Assembly (NCBI GenBank): GCA_025201345.1
Contig: JAIXMG010000008.1
Location: forward strand, 1,054,001 to 1,118,000
Direction of reading: 5' to 3'
DNA from: Thamnidium elegans
Taxonomy: Eukaryota; Mucoromycota; Mucoromycetes; Mucorales; Mucoraceae
DNA length: 64,000 nt
Shown: positions 21,471-33,606 of the stretch, one piece after another
Layout of the letters: every line of letters begins with the position of its first letter
Position numbering within the stretch: position 1 is the stretch's first letter
Translations under genes and position numbers: made by a program
The notes under the pieces: model-generated
Database searches by the model: none
Seen by the model: the letters and a program-made list of their open reading frames with translations, nothing else
What the model was told of the DNA's origin: nothing

Positions 21471-23921
21471 ATGAAGTTCTCTCATTCACTGCAATTTAAC
21501 GCAGTTCCTGATTGGATTGATCATTATGTTGCGTAAGTACCTTTAAATTATTTATTTATTTATACATGCATACCTCCTCTTCCTCCTCCTACTCTGTTCC
21601 TTTTTTGTTGTAATACTAATCAATTAAAAAAATAAATAATAATAATGAATAGTTATGATCAATTAAAGAAGCTCATCTTTCAAATTGAAAAAGAAAAGGT
21701 TGAAGCCTTCAATAACTCTACTGATCCCGAAAAGACATCATCAAATATCTCTCAAGGAAAAGACAAATTCTTGTCTCAATTAGACTTACAACTTGAAAAA
21801 GTATTTGATTTTTATTCACAAAAAGAAACAGAACTTTACAACAGTCTTGATTCCCTTGATCATCTTTTATCAGCTTGTATGCCTGATCAGAACCTTCATC
21901 ATGACACAATTCAGTATCCCAACTTTAATACCCCTCTTACCAACTTGGATTCCACTGTTAATTTACCTGTTCATTCTATTAACGAAGTCGTTGTTACCAA
22001 GGAAAACCGTCGTAAAATGTCATTTGAATCTCGTATGTCTACTCAAACCCATGATACTCATCACCATGAATATGTTGGACAGCTTGTTGATCTTAGATCT
22101 CAACTTATTTCCCTCTACGTTTCCTTGTCTGAACTTGATTCCTATGTCGAATTAAACCGTATGGCCTTTGAAAAGATTTTAAAGAAGCACGATAAAGTTT
22201 TGGATGGTGACTTGAAATCTCAATACTTGAAAAAGATGGTCCTTGATTCTAGACCTTTTATGCCTCAAACAGTAGAAGCCCTCCGTGCCCAAATCGAAAG
22301 GGTTGAACGTATCTATGCTGACGCCTTCTGTAATGGTCATGTATCCCTCGCAATTCGTCAAATGAAGACTCATTTACGTGATCAAATTACATATGATCGT
22401 AATACTGTCTGGAAAGATATGGTGAACCAAGAACGTAAAACTTTAGATGCTCATGTTAAAGAAAAAGACGCTCCTGTAATGAAAAAAATACCCTTCACTT
22501 CTTTCAAAATTCGTGCCGACCTCTTCAATGACCTTATTGCCTTCTTGTTCTCTATTACTGTCTTCATCATCTTGTTAAATGTTGATTGCTTTGGTGACCG
22601 TCAAGAAAACTACTGTTTTGCTTTACTTATTTTTGCTGCATGTATGTGGGCTACCGAAGCTATTCCTCTTTATGCAACCTCTCTCATGATTCCCTTTTTA
22701 ATTGTTCCTCTTGGTATTTTACGTAACGCTGATGGCACTCAAATGGCTGCTAAGGCTGCCTCCAAGGCTGTTTTCCAATCTATGTTCAGTGGTACCATCA
22801 TGATGTTGCTTGGTGGTTTCTCTCTTGCAGCTGCTCTTTCAAAGTATGGTATTGCCAAGGCATTTGCTTCTCATGTATTATCTCGTGCAGGCACACGTCC
22901 CCGTTGGGTCTTGTTAGCAATTATGTCTGTTGCTACATTTTTATGCATGTGGATCTCAAACGTAGCTACACCTGTTCTTTGTTTCTCGTTAATTAACCCT
23001 ATCCTACGTACCCTTCCTGACGATTCGCCTGTTGGTCCTTGTCTTTTACTCGGTATTGCTTTAGCTAGTTGTATCGGTGGTATGGCTTCTCCCATTTCTT
23101 CTCCTCAAAACATTATTACCATTCAATACATGAACCCTGATCCTGGGTGGGGTATCTGGTTTGGTGTTGCTCTTCCTATCTCCATTATCAGTGTTGTTTG
23201 CTGTTGGGGTGCTCTTTTACTTGTTTACAAGCCTGATAAGCATGTCCCTCATTTGAACAAGATTAAACCTACTCGCGATAAAATTACCGGTGCCCAAGTA
23301 TTTGTTATGGTTGTCACTATTTTAACCATTGCCCTCTGGTGTGCTGAATCAACCATTGAAGAACATATTGGTGATACCGGTATTATTGCTGCCATCCCTC
23401 TTTTTGTTTTCTTTGGTACTAAAATCCTCGGTAAGGACGATTTGAACGCTTTCCTTTGGTCTGTTGTAGTTTTAGCACAAGGTGGTATGTCGCTTGGTAA
23501 TGCTGTTACTTCCTCTGGTTTATTAGAAGACATTGCTCTTAAAATTAAGGATGGTGTTCAAGACTTGGCTCCTATTGCTATTCTTGCTATCTTCTGTTTC
23601 CTTATTTTAGTATTTTCTACTTTTGTCTCTCATACTGTTGCTGCACTTATCATTGTACCTATTGTTCAACAAGTTGGTCAAAACTTGCCTATTCCCCACC
23701 CCAACCTTTTAGTCATGGGTGCTGGTTTAGCTTGTTCCGCAGGTATGGGTCTTCCCGTTTCTGGTTATCCCAATATGTCTGCTGTTATGATGGAAGATCC
23801 AACTGGTAAACCTTACTTGAAGACTAAAGATTTTCTTGTCGTCGGTATTCCTATCAGTATTATTGTAACTTTACTTATCTTTACTCTTGGCTACGGTATC
23901 ATGGCTGGTGTTGGTTATTAA
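21471..23921 (+). CDS. SPX-domain low-affinity phosphate transporter (PHO87/90/91 type)
   Basis: Two exons: 21471-21532 and 21653-23921; 2331 nt, 776 aa. The first exon encodes MKFSHSLQFNAVPDWIDHYV and supplies the start of the SPX domain, which continues AYDQLKKLIFQIEKEKVEAF. KILKKHDK at residues 195-202 is the lysine-rich helix that binds inositol pyrophosphates in SPX domains. From about residue 290 there are roughly ten to twelve membrane segments of the DASS/Na-sulfate symporter superfamily, with signature loops GGMASPISSPQNI and GLPVSGYPNM. It is predicted to import phosphate (plasma membrane, Pho87/90) or release it from the vacuole (Pho91); the sequence alone does not decide. Length is slightly below yeast (about 880-920 aa). 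The coding region is unusually C- and GCT-rich for the window, which suggests high expression. Confidence 0.93.
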
Positions 23922-25023
23922 TTGCACTTACTACCATACAAATTAGTCCCTAAAATTTCTGTATTATATTTTTTTTCCCCCTTTTCATTATAAGTAATTC
24001 CAATCTCGTTTTTTTTTTTGTATATAAATAAATTTCTTTCACTCTCTTTTTTTTTTCTTTCCATTCTCTTGAATCATTATGCCAAAAACTATCGTCTCCT
24101 ATTTATGTAGGTTTGATGAAAATCAAGGTTCAGAATATGATGAAAACACTTTTTTTGTGCATTTTTTTTTTTTCTTCTGTCACTTATGCTTAAATAAAAA
24201 AAAACAGACCCATTTTACGTGCATTTGTATTAGGATTTTAAGCACATTAAGTAGTAAAAGTGAGATGATAAATAAACACGCAATATAATCATTATTTAAC
24301 ATTGATGTAGTTGTAATTACTTCTAAAAAGGGGGGGGGGAGGGACGCATAATATAGTATTACGCTGAGGTATATGCACGTAAATGCACCCTTTTTATTAC
24401 GTGATATTTCTTTCTTTCTATTTATACTCTGATAATTTTAGCTGGGGAAAATCGATATCATGTATGTTCTGATTGTAGATAGAACCGAGCATATATCGTG
24501 TTTATTTTACCTTCCCGGTTTTATTGGAGTTTAAACTAATACTATATACATTTATAATAAATAAAAATCGAAACAACACTATAGAATATATAAGATGATA
24601 AAAGAACAGTACAATATTATATTACTATAATAATATATAATAATGTCGTGTTTATTATTATTATAAGCTTATATGCCTGATGTTTTAAGTAAAAGAGAAG
24701 TTGCTTTATTAATTATACGTTCGGGTCTTATTTTTAAATAGTCAGATGTAACGCAATGTATTACTTCAATAAAATAGTGTCAGAGTTATTTTAATAGACA
24801 AGACTTTTAGTTGTAAATATATAGTGGTAAAAAAAGATGACCTTTTATTGAGTTTATATTTTAAAGTAATTTATATCTAGTACACAGCTGCTTATTCTGT
24901 TTTAGCTGTGACAATAGTACGGCAATAACATGCGATGTTTCAGACACTCACCAAGTTTTGGAGCCATACATTCGTGTAACAAACGTTAGTTACACGAAAA
25001 TTCACCAAAAATAAAAAGAAACA
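23922..25023. other. Spacer between phosphate transporter and tRNA-His
   Basis: No gene seen. A G-run lies at about 24330-24338. A perfect 10-bp inverted repeat, TTCGTGTAAC/GTTACACGAA with an 8-bp spacer, lies at 24971-24998, just downstream of the tRNA-His terminator. A frame at 24079-24288 begins with a plausible Met but runs into poly-Phe and is not called. Confidence 0.5.
25007..25020 (-). terminator. Pol III terminator of tRNA-His
   Basis: The strand downstream of the tRNA 3' end reads CTTTTTATTTTT, giving two T runs of five, the usual RNA polymerase III stop. Confidence 0.7.
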
Positions 25024-25094
25024 TGCTGGTAGCAGGAATCGAACCTGCGTCGACGCGGCCACAACACGATGTACTGCCACTATACTATACCAGC
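25024..25094 (-). tRNA. tRNA-His (GTG anticodon)
   Basis: A 71-nt cloverleaf with a 7-bp acceptor stem (GCTGGTA/TACCAGC), D-arm AGTATAGTGGCAGTA (the A-box region), anticodon loop TTGTGGC with GTG at its centre, T-arm GCAGG-TTCGAAT-CCTGC (B-box GGTTCGAATCC), and discriminator A73, as expected for eukaryotic histidine tRNA, whose G-1 is added after transcription. It has no intron. The outermost anticodon-stem pair appears to be T-T, a mismatch; the other four pairs hold, one as G-T wobble. Confidence 0.92.
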
Positions 25095-25232
25095 TTGGTA
25101 TATTTTCTTAATCATAAAGTACATTATAAGTTTTATTTTTTTAAGTTAGTCACGTGAATATCGCGTGTAAGCCATCTGATTGGATAAATCGTCTCAAAAT
25201 CATTTTTTTTTTTGTCCAAAAAAAAAGTTACT

Positions 25233-25490
25233 TTTAAACGGTGATTCCTCCTTCAGTTTTTACATTAAAAGCTTAATTTAAAATAGATTAGAAGTAGCTA
25301 AACGAGTAATTTACTATCTTTGTTTTTTCAACAAAAAAAGGCAAAGTATATCGGGAGTAATCACAAAATATCCGTGATTTTTATCCAAAAAACGGAAAAA
25401 ACAAAAAAGTACGTTTTTTAATTTTTTATATTAAAGATATACTTAATGCAATTATTCTGTATTATACAACTTGGATCCAAAAAGAATTTT
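25233..25490. repeat. Dispersed repeat R1, right-half copy
   Basis: Matches the right half of the 1813-2490 copy in the same orientation: TTTAAACGGTGATT, the AGATTAGAAGTAGCTAAA region, CCGTGATTTTTA-CCAAAAA, ACAAAAAAGTACGTTTTTTA and TATTATACAACTTGG. The long T run of the other copy is absent here and short intervening segments differ. Confidence 0.6.
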
Positions 25491-25599
25491 GTGGCTCTTA
25501 AAAAAAGTAAAAAGCATTATTTATTAGAGCTGCTAAAATCAAGTAGTGATATCTCGTTTGAGCTTTTTTTTAGTTAATGGTAAAATTACGATAAGTATT

Positions 25600-25880
25600 T
25601 TAAAGGATTAGCTGTTCTGAATATAAACTCTTCTTTGGCTACTTTCAAGAAACTAAAGGTCTTTGGAATTCAAGTAATCAGGAGTCAGGTTACCCTATCA
25701 GAGTTCTACATGAACTATCGAAAAAGTCGGTATTTTATAGAAAACTGACGGCAACGCCCATGATAATATCATGCTTATGCAATACATTACTTTAGAAATA
25801 ATAAAGGTGATATTGACAGTGACGGGTGGTTTAGACATTGCTACAGAAAAGAAAGAGCAGCTTGAAAATCACTAATTCAT
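25600..25880 (+). pseudogene. Decayed ORF next to repeat R1
   Basis: From about 25614 a frame reads LAVLNINSSLATFKKLKVFG and then IQVIRSQVTLSEFYMNYRKS before a stop at about 25747. A shifted frame continues DNIMLMQYITLEIIKVILTV and TGGLDIATEKKEQLENH to a stop near 25874. The residue pattern is protein-like and the two frames meet at one point, as in a gene broken by an indel. I only have a faint impression of a multicopy early-fungal repeat protein and no name for it. It begins about 110 bp from the R1 copy. Confidence 0.35.
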
Positions 25881-25946
25881 CACTAACAATACTTAAAATA
25901 TTTATTCAGTTTTATCGTTAAATATGACGGCTCAGTTTTTTTTTTT

Positions 25947-26878
25947 TTAAAAAAAAAGGAAAATAAAGAGGCTAACTAGGAGGGAATAACTAAGATCTTG
26001 AATTAACTGCTTTGTTTCCTGTTCGAGTTTCTTTTTTTGGGTTGATACGGCTTCTTTGTTTGCGAGATAATAAACAAATGTAGGATTATTTTCTCTATTA
26101 CGTTTTTTTTTTTTTTTTTTTTTTTTTTTTGGAACACCATAAAAGCTCAATCTCTGATATAACAGCTAATAAACAAAAGATTTAGATAATGTAGATAAAT
26201 ATTTGGATGTACATGTATATTTACCGGCAAAGTTACTGATCCTACATATCAAAATAAAAACAAATGTTCATTAGTAGACTTCTACTAATAAATCTTTTAT
26301 TGACTTACCAAATCTTTTCTTTTTGTTCTTTCACCTCTTCAACTGTGCTGGACATGAGAGCACTTTATATAAAACAATAGTGAGACATTGGTTTTTTTTA
26401 ATTACGGACTTTTTATAACTTACGTAACCATATTAAAGAAAATGAGCACAGTAATGAATGAAAATAAAATGCGCATTGCCATGATCATTTTATTGTCTCC
26501 CGCTTCGCCTTCATTGAATGGGTCCCAAACACCATATATAAGAAACCAAACTTGCGAAAATGCTTTAAACCAGTTTACAAAGCCATTATCAGCGCTAACA
26601 TTGGCACTATCCGTAAGTCCTTCTGTCGTAACATTACCTACTGCCAAAATATCGTTGCTAGTAAAGTTACCAGAAAAATTATCTTGAAAATACTCGTCCT
26701 CCTTAAACTGTAATAGTACGATAAATGCCTGCGTGAATGCCATAACGACAAGTACTATGCTATGCTTTGTAATGGATTCAATTGTATTTTGCAAAGTTTT
26801 GGATGGCTGGATTTGTGGCCAGGTATTGTTATGTGGCACTTCTTTTGTTCTCCTTGTAAAAGAGAAGAAAGTGGGCAT
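25947..26878 (-). pseudogene. 5'-truncated ion-channel gene relic (TRP/polycystin-like pore)
   Basis: The surviving exons are 26878-26424, 26362-26309, 26241-26225 and 26165-25947, joined in frame as far as a poly-A tract. They encode a membrane segment IVLVVMAFTQAFIVLLQF, an extracellular Asn-rich loop, AFSQVWFLIYGVWDPFNEGE (pore-like), the S6 segment MAMRILFSFITVLIFFNMVT and a cytosolic tail STVEEVKEQKEKIWISNFA followed by NNPTFVYYLANKEAV. This is the C-terminal end of a fungal ion_trans channel. The voltage-sensor-like N-terminal half is absent: only about 310 bp separate it from the stop codon of WDR91. In the last exon a run of 28 A shifts the frame by one base relative to the conserved tail; 27 would keep it. 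It could be a pseudogene plus a homopolymer error. Confidence 0.6.
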
Positions 26879-27151
26879 GGATTATGATTCACTAACCTGC
26901 CAATCTCCAGACGGGGTTTACTTTTTTATGCGGAAGTGGATGTTAGACCTTAAGAATTAGAAAATAGGGAAAAGAAAAGAAGCAACAGCGCATTGGGAAT
27001 TTGAGCTTTCAATCGACAACAATTTAGTTCCAAAGGCCTCTTTAAGTTAAAAAAAAAGTGAATGAATATAATCAAGATAATGAAAAGATACCTTACTTGA
27101 ATGCCTTTAAGTAATTGTTCCACATGCTTTTGCAATTAAAAAAAAAAGAAA

Positions 27152-27182
<31 letters not shown>

Positions 27183-27191
27183 GAATTTATT

Positions 27192-29742
27192 TTATACTTT
27201 AATCAATGTTGTTACTTTTACACTGCCATCAGCACTACCCAGTAGACAAGCATTTGACGAATTTGTCCAATCTACAGTGGTGACATGTTGGTTTAGAGAC
27301 TGGTTACCAAACTTTAACACTGGATCACCTTCTAATACGCGATAAATGGAGCCATATGTCGACTTTTCTGCGGCAGCAGCACATAAAACGTAATCTGTAT
27401 CTGCACTAAATGCAACCAGCTGTGAGCGAGGAGAGACCGATAATAAGGACGGAGCTGCACTGTCGTCTACAGAAGATGGAGTGGATGGTGGTATATGGTT
27501 TGATGTAAATCCATTGAATGGCTCTGGCGGAGGAAATCCTTCCAGCGGGCGCTTAAAAATACATGTACCTGGTTTATGAATCGACCACTGTGATAACTAT
27601 ATAAAGTATAAGTACATTTTGTAAGTATATAGCTATCTTTTTTTTGTTTGTTTTTTTACCTCTCCATTTCCATCAACCGAATAAATTGAATTTTCATCAA
27701 AACTGAATTGCGCAGTGCATGAAGGTTGTCCCTTCCACTCTATAATAGATTTCATACTTCTAATATCTACGATATAAAAAAAAAAAAAAAAAAAAAGTAA
27801 ATATTTGTTTAAATAAATACGTATATAAAATTATGTACCAAATATACGCATTAAGCCAGAAGTGTCACCAGCTACTAGCATCTGTCCATTATGATTTAAT
27901 TTTATTGTATTGATACTAGACTCGATTTCGTCTTGATTATCAATTTGGAAAGTACCCTAAATAAAATATAAATACTAACGCAAAAGAATCACCCTATATA
28001 AATACTTACACAAGCCGACATTGTTTTCATGCTCCATGCAACAAGAGCACCTGATGAGTTACTACTATTAGATCCAGCGCATACAAATATAGGTTCTACG
28101 GGACTTGATGATATATGATTTACCCTATTTACTAGTATATTAAATACAAGAGACTAATTAAAATATATAATAATTACTTGAGATAATTATCATCCATTAT
28201 AAATTCTTGTACAATTGATTTTGATTCTACATTATAAACGCGAATTAAACCAGTATCTGTTCCCAAATAGAGCTATCATCGATTACTGTTAATCAGAAAA
28301 CAAGGTATATATATATATTAGACTTACAAATCTATCGGACCTTGCGTCCCATTCAAGGGATAAAATACTGGAAGAGTTTTTAATTTTTAACGGATTAAAT
28401 GATTGACCTTTATAACTCCATATACTATTAAAGAATATACATGAATACCTTTTTTTTTTTTTTAAAAAAAAAAAGTATATAATTTTGATGCGTACCGAAC
28501 AATATTATCCATATCACAACTTGCAATTAAATCACCTTCACTTGAAAACTTTGCATGCGTAACCGAAGAAGCATGCTCAGAGAATTCATCCTGACTAACT
28601 ATAATAAATGGTTCATCTTCATTCTTTGTTTCTTTTGTTGTAATTGTTGTAGACTCGGAATTAGATTTCTTTGGTAAAGCAACGGAAGTAGTAGGCTTTA
28701 ATAGTTTTTGATCTGTAGAAGAAGCAGCTCTTCTACGTATCAACGAAATACCGTCGGTCATTTCTTTTCGAGTTTCAGCTACTTCGTGTTTTAATTTAGC
28801 TATATCATTATCACGAGCTTCTAATGTTGCCTTTTGATTTTCGACTGTAGATTTTAATGTTTCAATTTCTGTCTGTTGGTTTTTACGTTGAATACGATCA
28901 ATATTAAAAGATAATAAACTTGGTAAGGCTAAAGTAGAAGGTGTTAATGCAGTCCATCATTAATATATATTGAAATACTTGCGCATATTTTGAAAAGTAG
29001 TGGCTAAAAAGTTGTGTAAAGAAATTGTATAATTGTCTACCCATTGTTTAGAAAAGAATGTTTCAAATGTTGAATCGTTGGATGGGTTTTTGATATAAGG
29101 TAAAGCTATTCACCAAAAAAAGTTAACATTACAGTTGTATAAACTCATTCATTTATTTACCAAACCACTGTGACCATTCAGGCTTTCCGTGTAATTCAGG
29201 TCCATAAATATCAAAAAATTCAATTACTTTCTCCCTTTTTTTGTGCTGCATTGCTATATATACATATATACGTATCAATTAAAACAAATGAATAATTAGA
29301 CTCTCTCTTTTTTTTTCCTTTTTTTTTTTACCGTGAATCAAATAATGTCTTAATAAACAAAGTTCAAACTTTTTTATGGTACGTTGAAATCGACTATCCA
29401 ACCGAGAAAAGAATCGAATATCAAGATATCGATAATAATCGATTAATGCTTGTATATCTCCATTTGCAATAGCGCCTAATAACTCTTCAATAATTTTATC
29501 CACCTAAAAGAAACATGTATTTTCAGATTAAACTCATGCTTTAAAGGTCATCTTACTTGAAACCCTTTATCTTTATCTGAACGTATTTCTGTTTCTAAAG
29601 CTCGAAATGTAGCTGTAAATCCTCGAAACTAAACAAGTTTTTTTTTAGTTAATATTTTTTGTTCTGTTGCAACTGCTATTTCTTGTAATCATACCAATAA
29701 ATACTCTTTTACAAGTTCATCCACTTGATAAAGTGAATTCAT
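27192..29742 (-). CDS. WDR91: WDR91 homologue (WD40 protein of endosome maturation)
   Basis: Twelve exons: 29742-29695, 29628-29557, 29503-29332, 29253-29161, 29105-28983, 28928-28496, 28424-28328, 28272-28178, 28124-28010, 27956-27839, 27766-27660, 27596-27192; 1878 nt, 625 aa, frame intact. The N-terminal part carries the WDR91 blocks FRGFTATFRALETEIRSDKD, YLDIRFFSRLDSRF, KPEWSQWFALPYIKNP and FFSKQWVDNYTISLHNF, then NMPLPSLLSFN and a coiled coil (about 185-240). WD repeats fill the C-terminus (HAKFSSEGDLIASCDMDNIV; LYLGTDTGLIRVYN; CLLGSADGSVKV). In animals WDR91 is a Rab7 effector that restrains PI3-kinase complex activity on endosomes. Human WDR91 is 747 aa, so this one is shorter in the linker. 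Intron 5 is GC-AG (donor GCAAGT, 28982-28977); a GT donor four bases on would break the frame. Confidence 0.9.
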
Positions 29743-29762
29743 TCTAATGTTCTTTCAGTAAC

Positions 29763-29793
<31 letters not shown>

Positions 29794-30064
29794 AGCGAAA
29801 ATAATCCTGCGACCCTATAATAAAATACAGCTGGGAGTCACGCGAAAATAAAATAAAAAGTAGAGCCAATCAAACAGTACACGAATGTATATTTTTTTTT
29901 TTAGTTTGCAACAATAACAAAACTGTAAAGAAGTCAAAGGTTCTCAATTTCCCTCTTATTTTTGGGTGAAAAAAAATAACAATATACATGTATATTTTAT
30001 TTTTTATTATTATTATTTTTTATGACTTTTTCTTCTTTTTTTTCTTTCTTTTTTGTTTTGTTCT
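29743..30064. other. Spacer upstream of WDR91
   Basis: Holds a run of about 28 A at 29763-29790, T-rich tracts and nothing coding. It is the likely promoter of WDR91 and the 3' flank of the PUB1-like gene, both on the minus strand. Confidence 0.5.
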
Positions 30065-31954
30065 TTAAATGTTATTAGAACCATTATATTGATCATATAA
30101 CTTTTGTTGTTGTTGTTGAGCAGCAACGGCAGCTTGTTGATTCCATTGAGCAGCATGGGCAGCAGCAACAGCTGAACCGCCATGAGGATCAAGACTAGGG
30201 ATATTACCAGGTGCTGGGTTATGGAAAGCGTATCCGTTGGTTAAATGAGCAGGTACACCGAAAACAGTGTTATTAGGTGCTGCGTTATTACGGTGATTGC
30301 CTCTACCAATACCATTTCCTCCACCGCCACCATACTGCATTTGTGGTCCTCCATTATTCCAATTTTGTTGTTGTGGTTGATGATAACCACCATAGTTTTG
30401 CCATCCTGGAGGAGGACGATCTTTACCCCAAGAAAGCTTTTTTTTTTAAAAAAAAGTATTAGTTTTTCGTTACTTTTAAGCAGTTGTTATTTTTTTTTTA
30501 TTACCTTGGCAATGCTACCATTCAAATTGATATTTTGTAAGTGAACAATTGCGTTTGCTGCGTTTTCATGAGTATCCATCCTAAAAACAGTTTAATTTTG
30601 TTAGTCTCCTATATATATATTTTTTTTTTTAACGCCTCCTCTTTCCCCTTTCCCCCTTCTTTCTTCTCCCTTTTACTTACTTTACAAAGGCAAATCCACG
30701 TTCAGCTTGAAGCTTAACTTCTTGAACATAACCAAATCGTTGGAAAGGTTGAACTAAATCGGTCTCTGTGATAAAGGGTTAAATTCGATTTCAAAACGCG
30801 TCATAAAAATAGTATACTTTACGAGAGACATTAGGAGGTAAGTTTCCGATATAAATACTGGTAACGTAAGCAGGAGTTTGATGGATCACAACTTCATAAG
30901 GTAATTGTTGACCGGGTTGAGGTGCAGGTGTAGCAGTTTGACCTAATATACATATATTGTCAACTCAGATTTTTTTTCTATCCAAATATATGTGTATATA
31001 TACATACCCTTTTGTGTAGCCCAATTACAACGAATAGCTCTAGTGCCTAACCATTCACCATTCATAGTGGCAATAGCTTGCTCGGCATCGGTTTTATCTC
31101 TGAAAGCAACAAAACCAAAACCTCTAGACTTTCCAGAAACGGGATCCCACATAACATGAGCTTCACTAAATAACAAGAAAAAAAAAAAAAGTCAATTTTT
31201 TTTAAAAAAAAAAAGACCCCCAACAATTAAAGAAAAAAAAAAAGAAAACTTACGACATGGTACCAAAAACTGAAAAAGCTTGTACAAGTGAATCATCAGT
31301 GATTTCAGGTGCGATGTCGCCAACAAATACGTGGTAATGAGAGGCAGTATCTTCCTTTTGTACTTGATTGTTATTAGCTTGTTGGGCCCAGTTTGCTCTG
31401 ATTTCCTATAATAAAGAGATGTCAGTTAAAAAAAGTATTCACTTTTTTTTTTTAAAAAAACACATACATAGTTGAAGATCTTTCTTCCATTCATGTCTTG
31501 AATAGCTTGTTCAGCTACTCTTTGATCAGCAAACTCGACAAAAGCGTAATTGACACCAGCCTAAAAAAAAAAAAAAAATTTTAGTGCGTTTTTTTTTTCT
31601 CCCAAGTAAATAAACATACATATGAGGTATGTCTTCTGACCTATTTATCTTACATATTAGTATATAGAAAAAAACGCATATATCCAAAGGCTACTAGATC
31701 AACTTACAGATACAATCTTCACATTAACAACAGTACCAACGGTCTCAAAGATCTCGTGTAACATAGTATCAGTTACTCTTTCAATAACAAGAAGGAATCC
31801 ATATTAGTACTAGGTAATTTCTACTGGTATAATTTTTTGGAAGTAGTTTTTCTTTTTACCTTTGATCGAGGTTTCCAACATAAATAGTGTTTGCGGGATT
31901 GCCAACGTCTTCAGGTTGTTGTACATTTCCAGCGTCTGTTACGGGTGCTGACAT
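30065..31954 (-). CDS. PUB1: Three-RRM RNA-binding protein, PUB1/TIA1 type
   Basis: Nine exons: 31954-31860, 31777-31708, 31560-31468, 31405-31254, 31165-31008, 30942-30823, 30765-30681, 30580-30505, 30436-30065; 1221 nt, 406 aa, frame intact. Three RRMs are seen: residues about 24-97 ([23 protein letters not shown]), 111-189 ([23 protein letters not shown]) and 217-290 ([21 protein letters not shown]). The linker blocks EIRANWA and [11 protein letters not shown] and the post-RRM3 AKLSWGK are diagnostic of the TIA1/Pub1 family. The tail is Gly-, Gln- and Asn-rich (prion-like; poly-Q near the end). These proteins bind U-rich RNA, stabilise mRNAs and enter stress granules. The 5' flank (31955-32220) is rich in A and purine runs. 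Confidence 0.93.
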
Positions 31955-32334
31955 ATTTTTTTATACCGATTTAAAAACAAGTGATATAAAAAAAAATAAA
32001 AATAAAAAAGTATAAAAAAAAAACTAAAAAAAAAAAACAAAAAAAACTAAAAAAGCTTTCTTTCTTTTAATATGATATAATGTTTCTTTTTTTCAAAAAA
32101 TAATGTCCTTTTTTCTTTCTCTTTTAACAGAAAAAAAAAAATAAGAATATATGTGAATATAAAAAAAAAGAGAAGAAGCAAAAAAAAAAAAAAAAAATCA
32201 ACTTTATAAAAAAACGAAAAAAAGTGCGAGACGTCATCGCTGGGTGTGTCTGTATTTTAAAATTTCTTGTGATACGATCCTTTTGTACTAAAAGTAAACC
32301 CTCTCCTCATTTATCTCTCTTTTTTATGTGTGTA

Positions 32335-32372
<38 letters not shown>

Positions 32373-33606
32373 AGGCTATCAAGTGATAAATAAAAAGGTT
32401 TTGTAGAAGCCATTTGTTTGCTATTATATATTGTCAAATATAGAAACGATACAACGCAAGGTCCTGTCATACAGTAAAAAAATATATATTATTTTATACT
32501 GCAAAAAAAAAAAGAAAAAAAGAGTTCTTAATTTAAAATAATGGAGAACACGCTCCTGCATCGATGATCTTTCAGGAAAGTAGGTGAAATTGACAGTAGT
32601 TGTGACACAAAAGTTAACGGATTCCAGGAGATGCATTGTTGAAATAATCGATTGTACGATTCAAAGAGGAGTCCGAAACGATCTTTTTTCTTCTTCTTTT
32701 TGTGTGTGCAATTCACTTTAATTATATCGCTGGATAATACATAGAGAAGCTATCATATTTCAAACTAGCAGATATAGTTTAAAATGATAGATAAAAACTC
32801 AACCGGTTGGTTCGTAATAGCACTCTTCATTCTATTATATACGTTGGTTGTCAGTTTTAGGAGTATTTTTTTTTATTTATTTATTCCTGCCATCTTGTAG
32901 TATAAAGTTTTGAGTCGTTGAAAAACTCTTATACAGGTTTATTTTGCTGTACTCAGAATATGTATCCCGAATCTTTTTTCGAGAAAAAAAAAGCAAGTAT
33001 AAAACAAGACAATTAACTTACTATGAGAATTTTAAATAGAATGTAGTTATTTGAGAATGATTCTTATATGATAAACTACTAGGATTTTACTAATTAATCA
33101 GGTAGTATGTGTCAAAAGACCACATGATGTAGATTAAACAGGTCTCTATAGAAACGGTATAACCCTTCTCATGTAGTACAGCATTAAAAAAATCTGGGAA
33201 GGCCTTTTTTTTTTTCTTTATACCATTATTGATTGGTACTCGCTTACTGAATAACCTTATTCTTTTCGAGTGCAACCTTTCTGAAAGAACTGAAACAATT
33301 CATTGTACTGTAACCGTACTTAATAAAAAAGACTTTTAGTATATATATTATATATATCAAATAATATAAATTAATTATATCACAGTAGCATATATGTGCA
33401 CTAATTAAATCAATCACACAGCTTCAAAGTTCCTTGTAGAACAAAAAAAGAGAATGGTGTACATCTCAAATCGGTCACACTAAGCGCCGACTTAATTGTG
33501 CCATGGTTTATGAAGCTTCAGGAACACTTTTTATTTTATTTTCTTTCTTTCCCCCCTTCTTTATTATAAACTTTTTTTTTTTCAAGATAAAAAAAAAAAA
33601 AAAAAA
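31955..33606. other. Spacer between PUB1-like and Rho GTPase genes
   Basis: Divergent intergenic region of about 1.65 kb. It contains a (TG)n microsatellite at about 32339-32369, many A/T runs, and an ACGTCA half-site (CRE-like) near 32233, upstream of the PUB1-like gene. Short frames at 32424-32716 and 33090-33275 (minus strand) show no motifs. A poly-A run lies immediately before the Rho start codon. Confidence 0.5.

Noticed and set aside
22871..23533. Minus-strand frames opposite the SPX transporter
   Set aside because: Shadow frames of a highly expressed, codon-biased gene.
27092..27135. Exon reading MWNNYLKAFK as the start of the ion-channel gene
   Set aside because: Neither reading frame of the next segment joins it without a stop, so it cannot be shown to belong to the channel relic.
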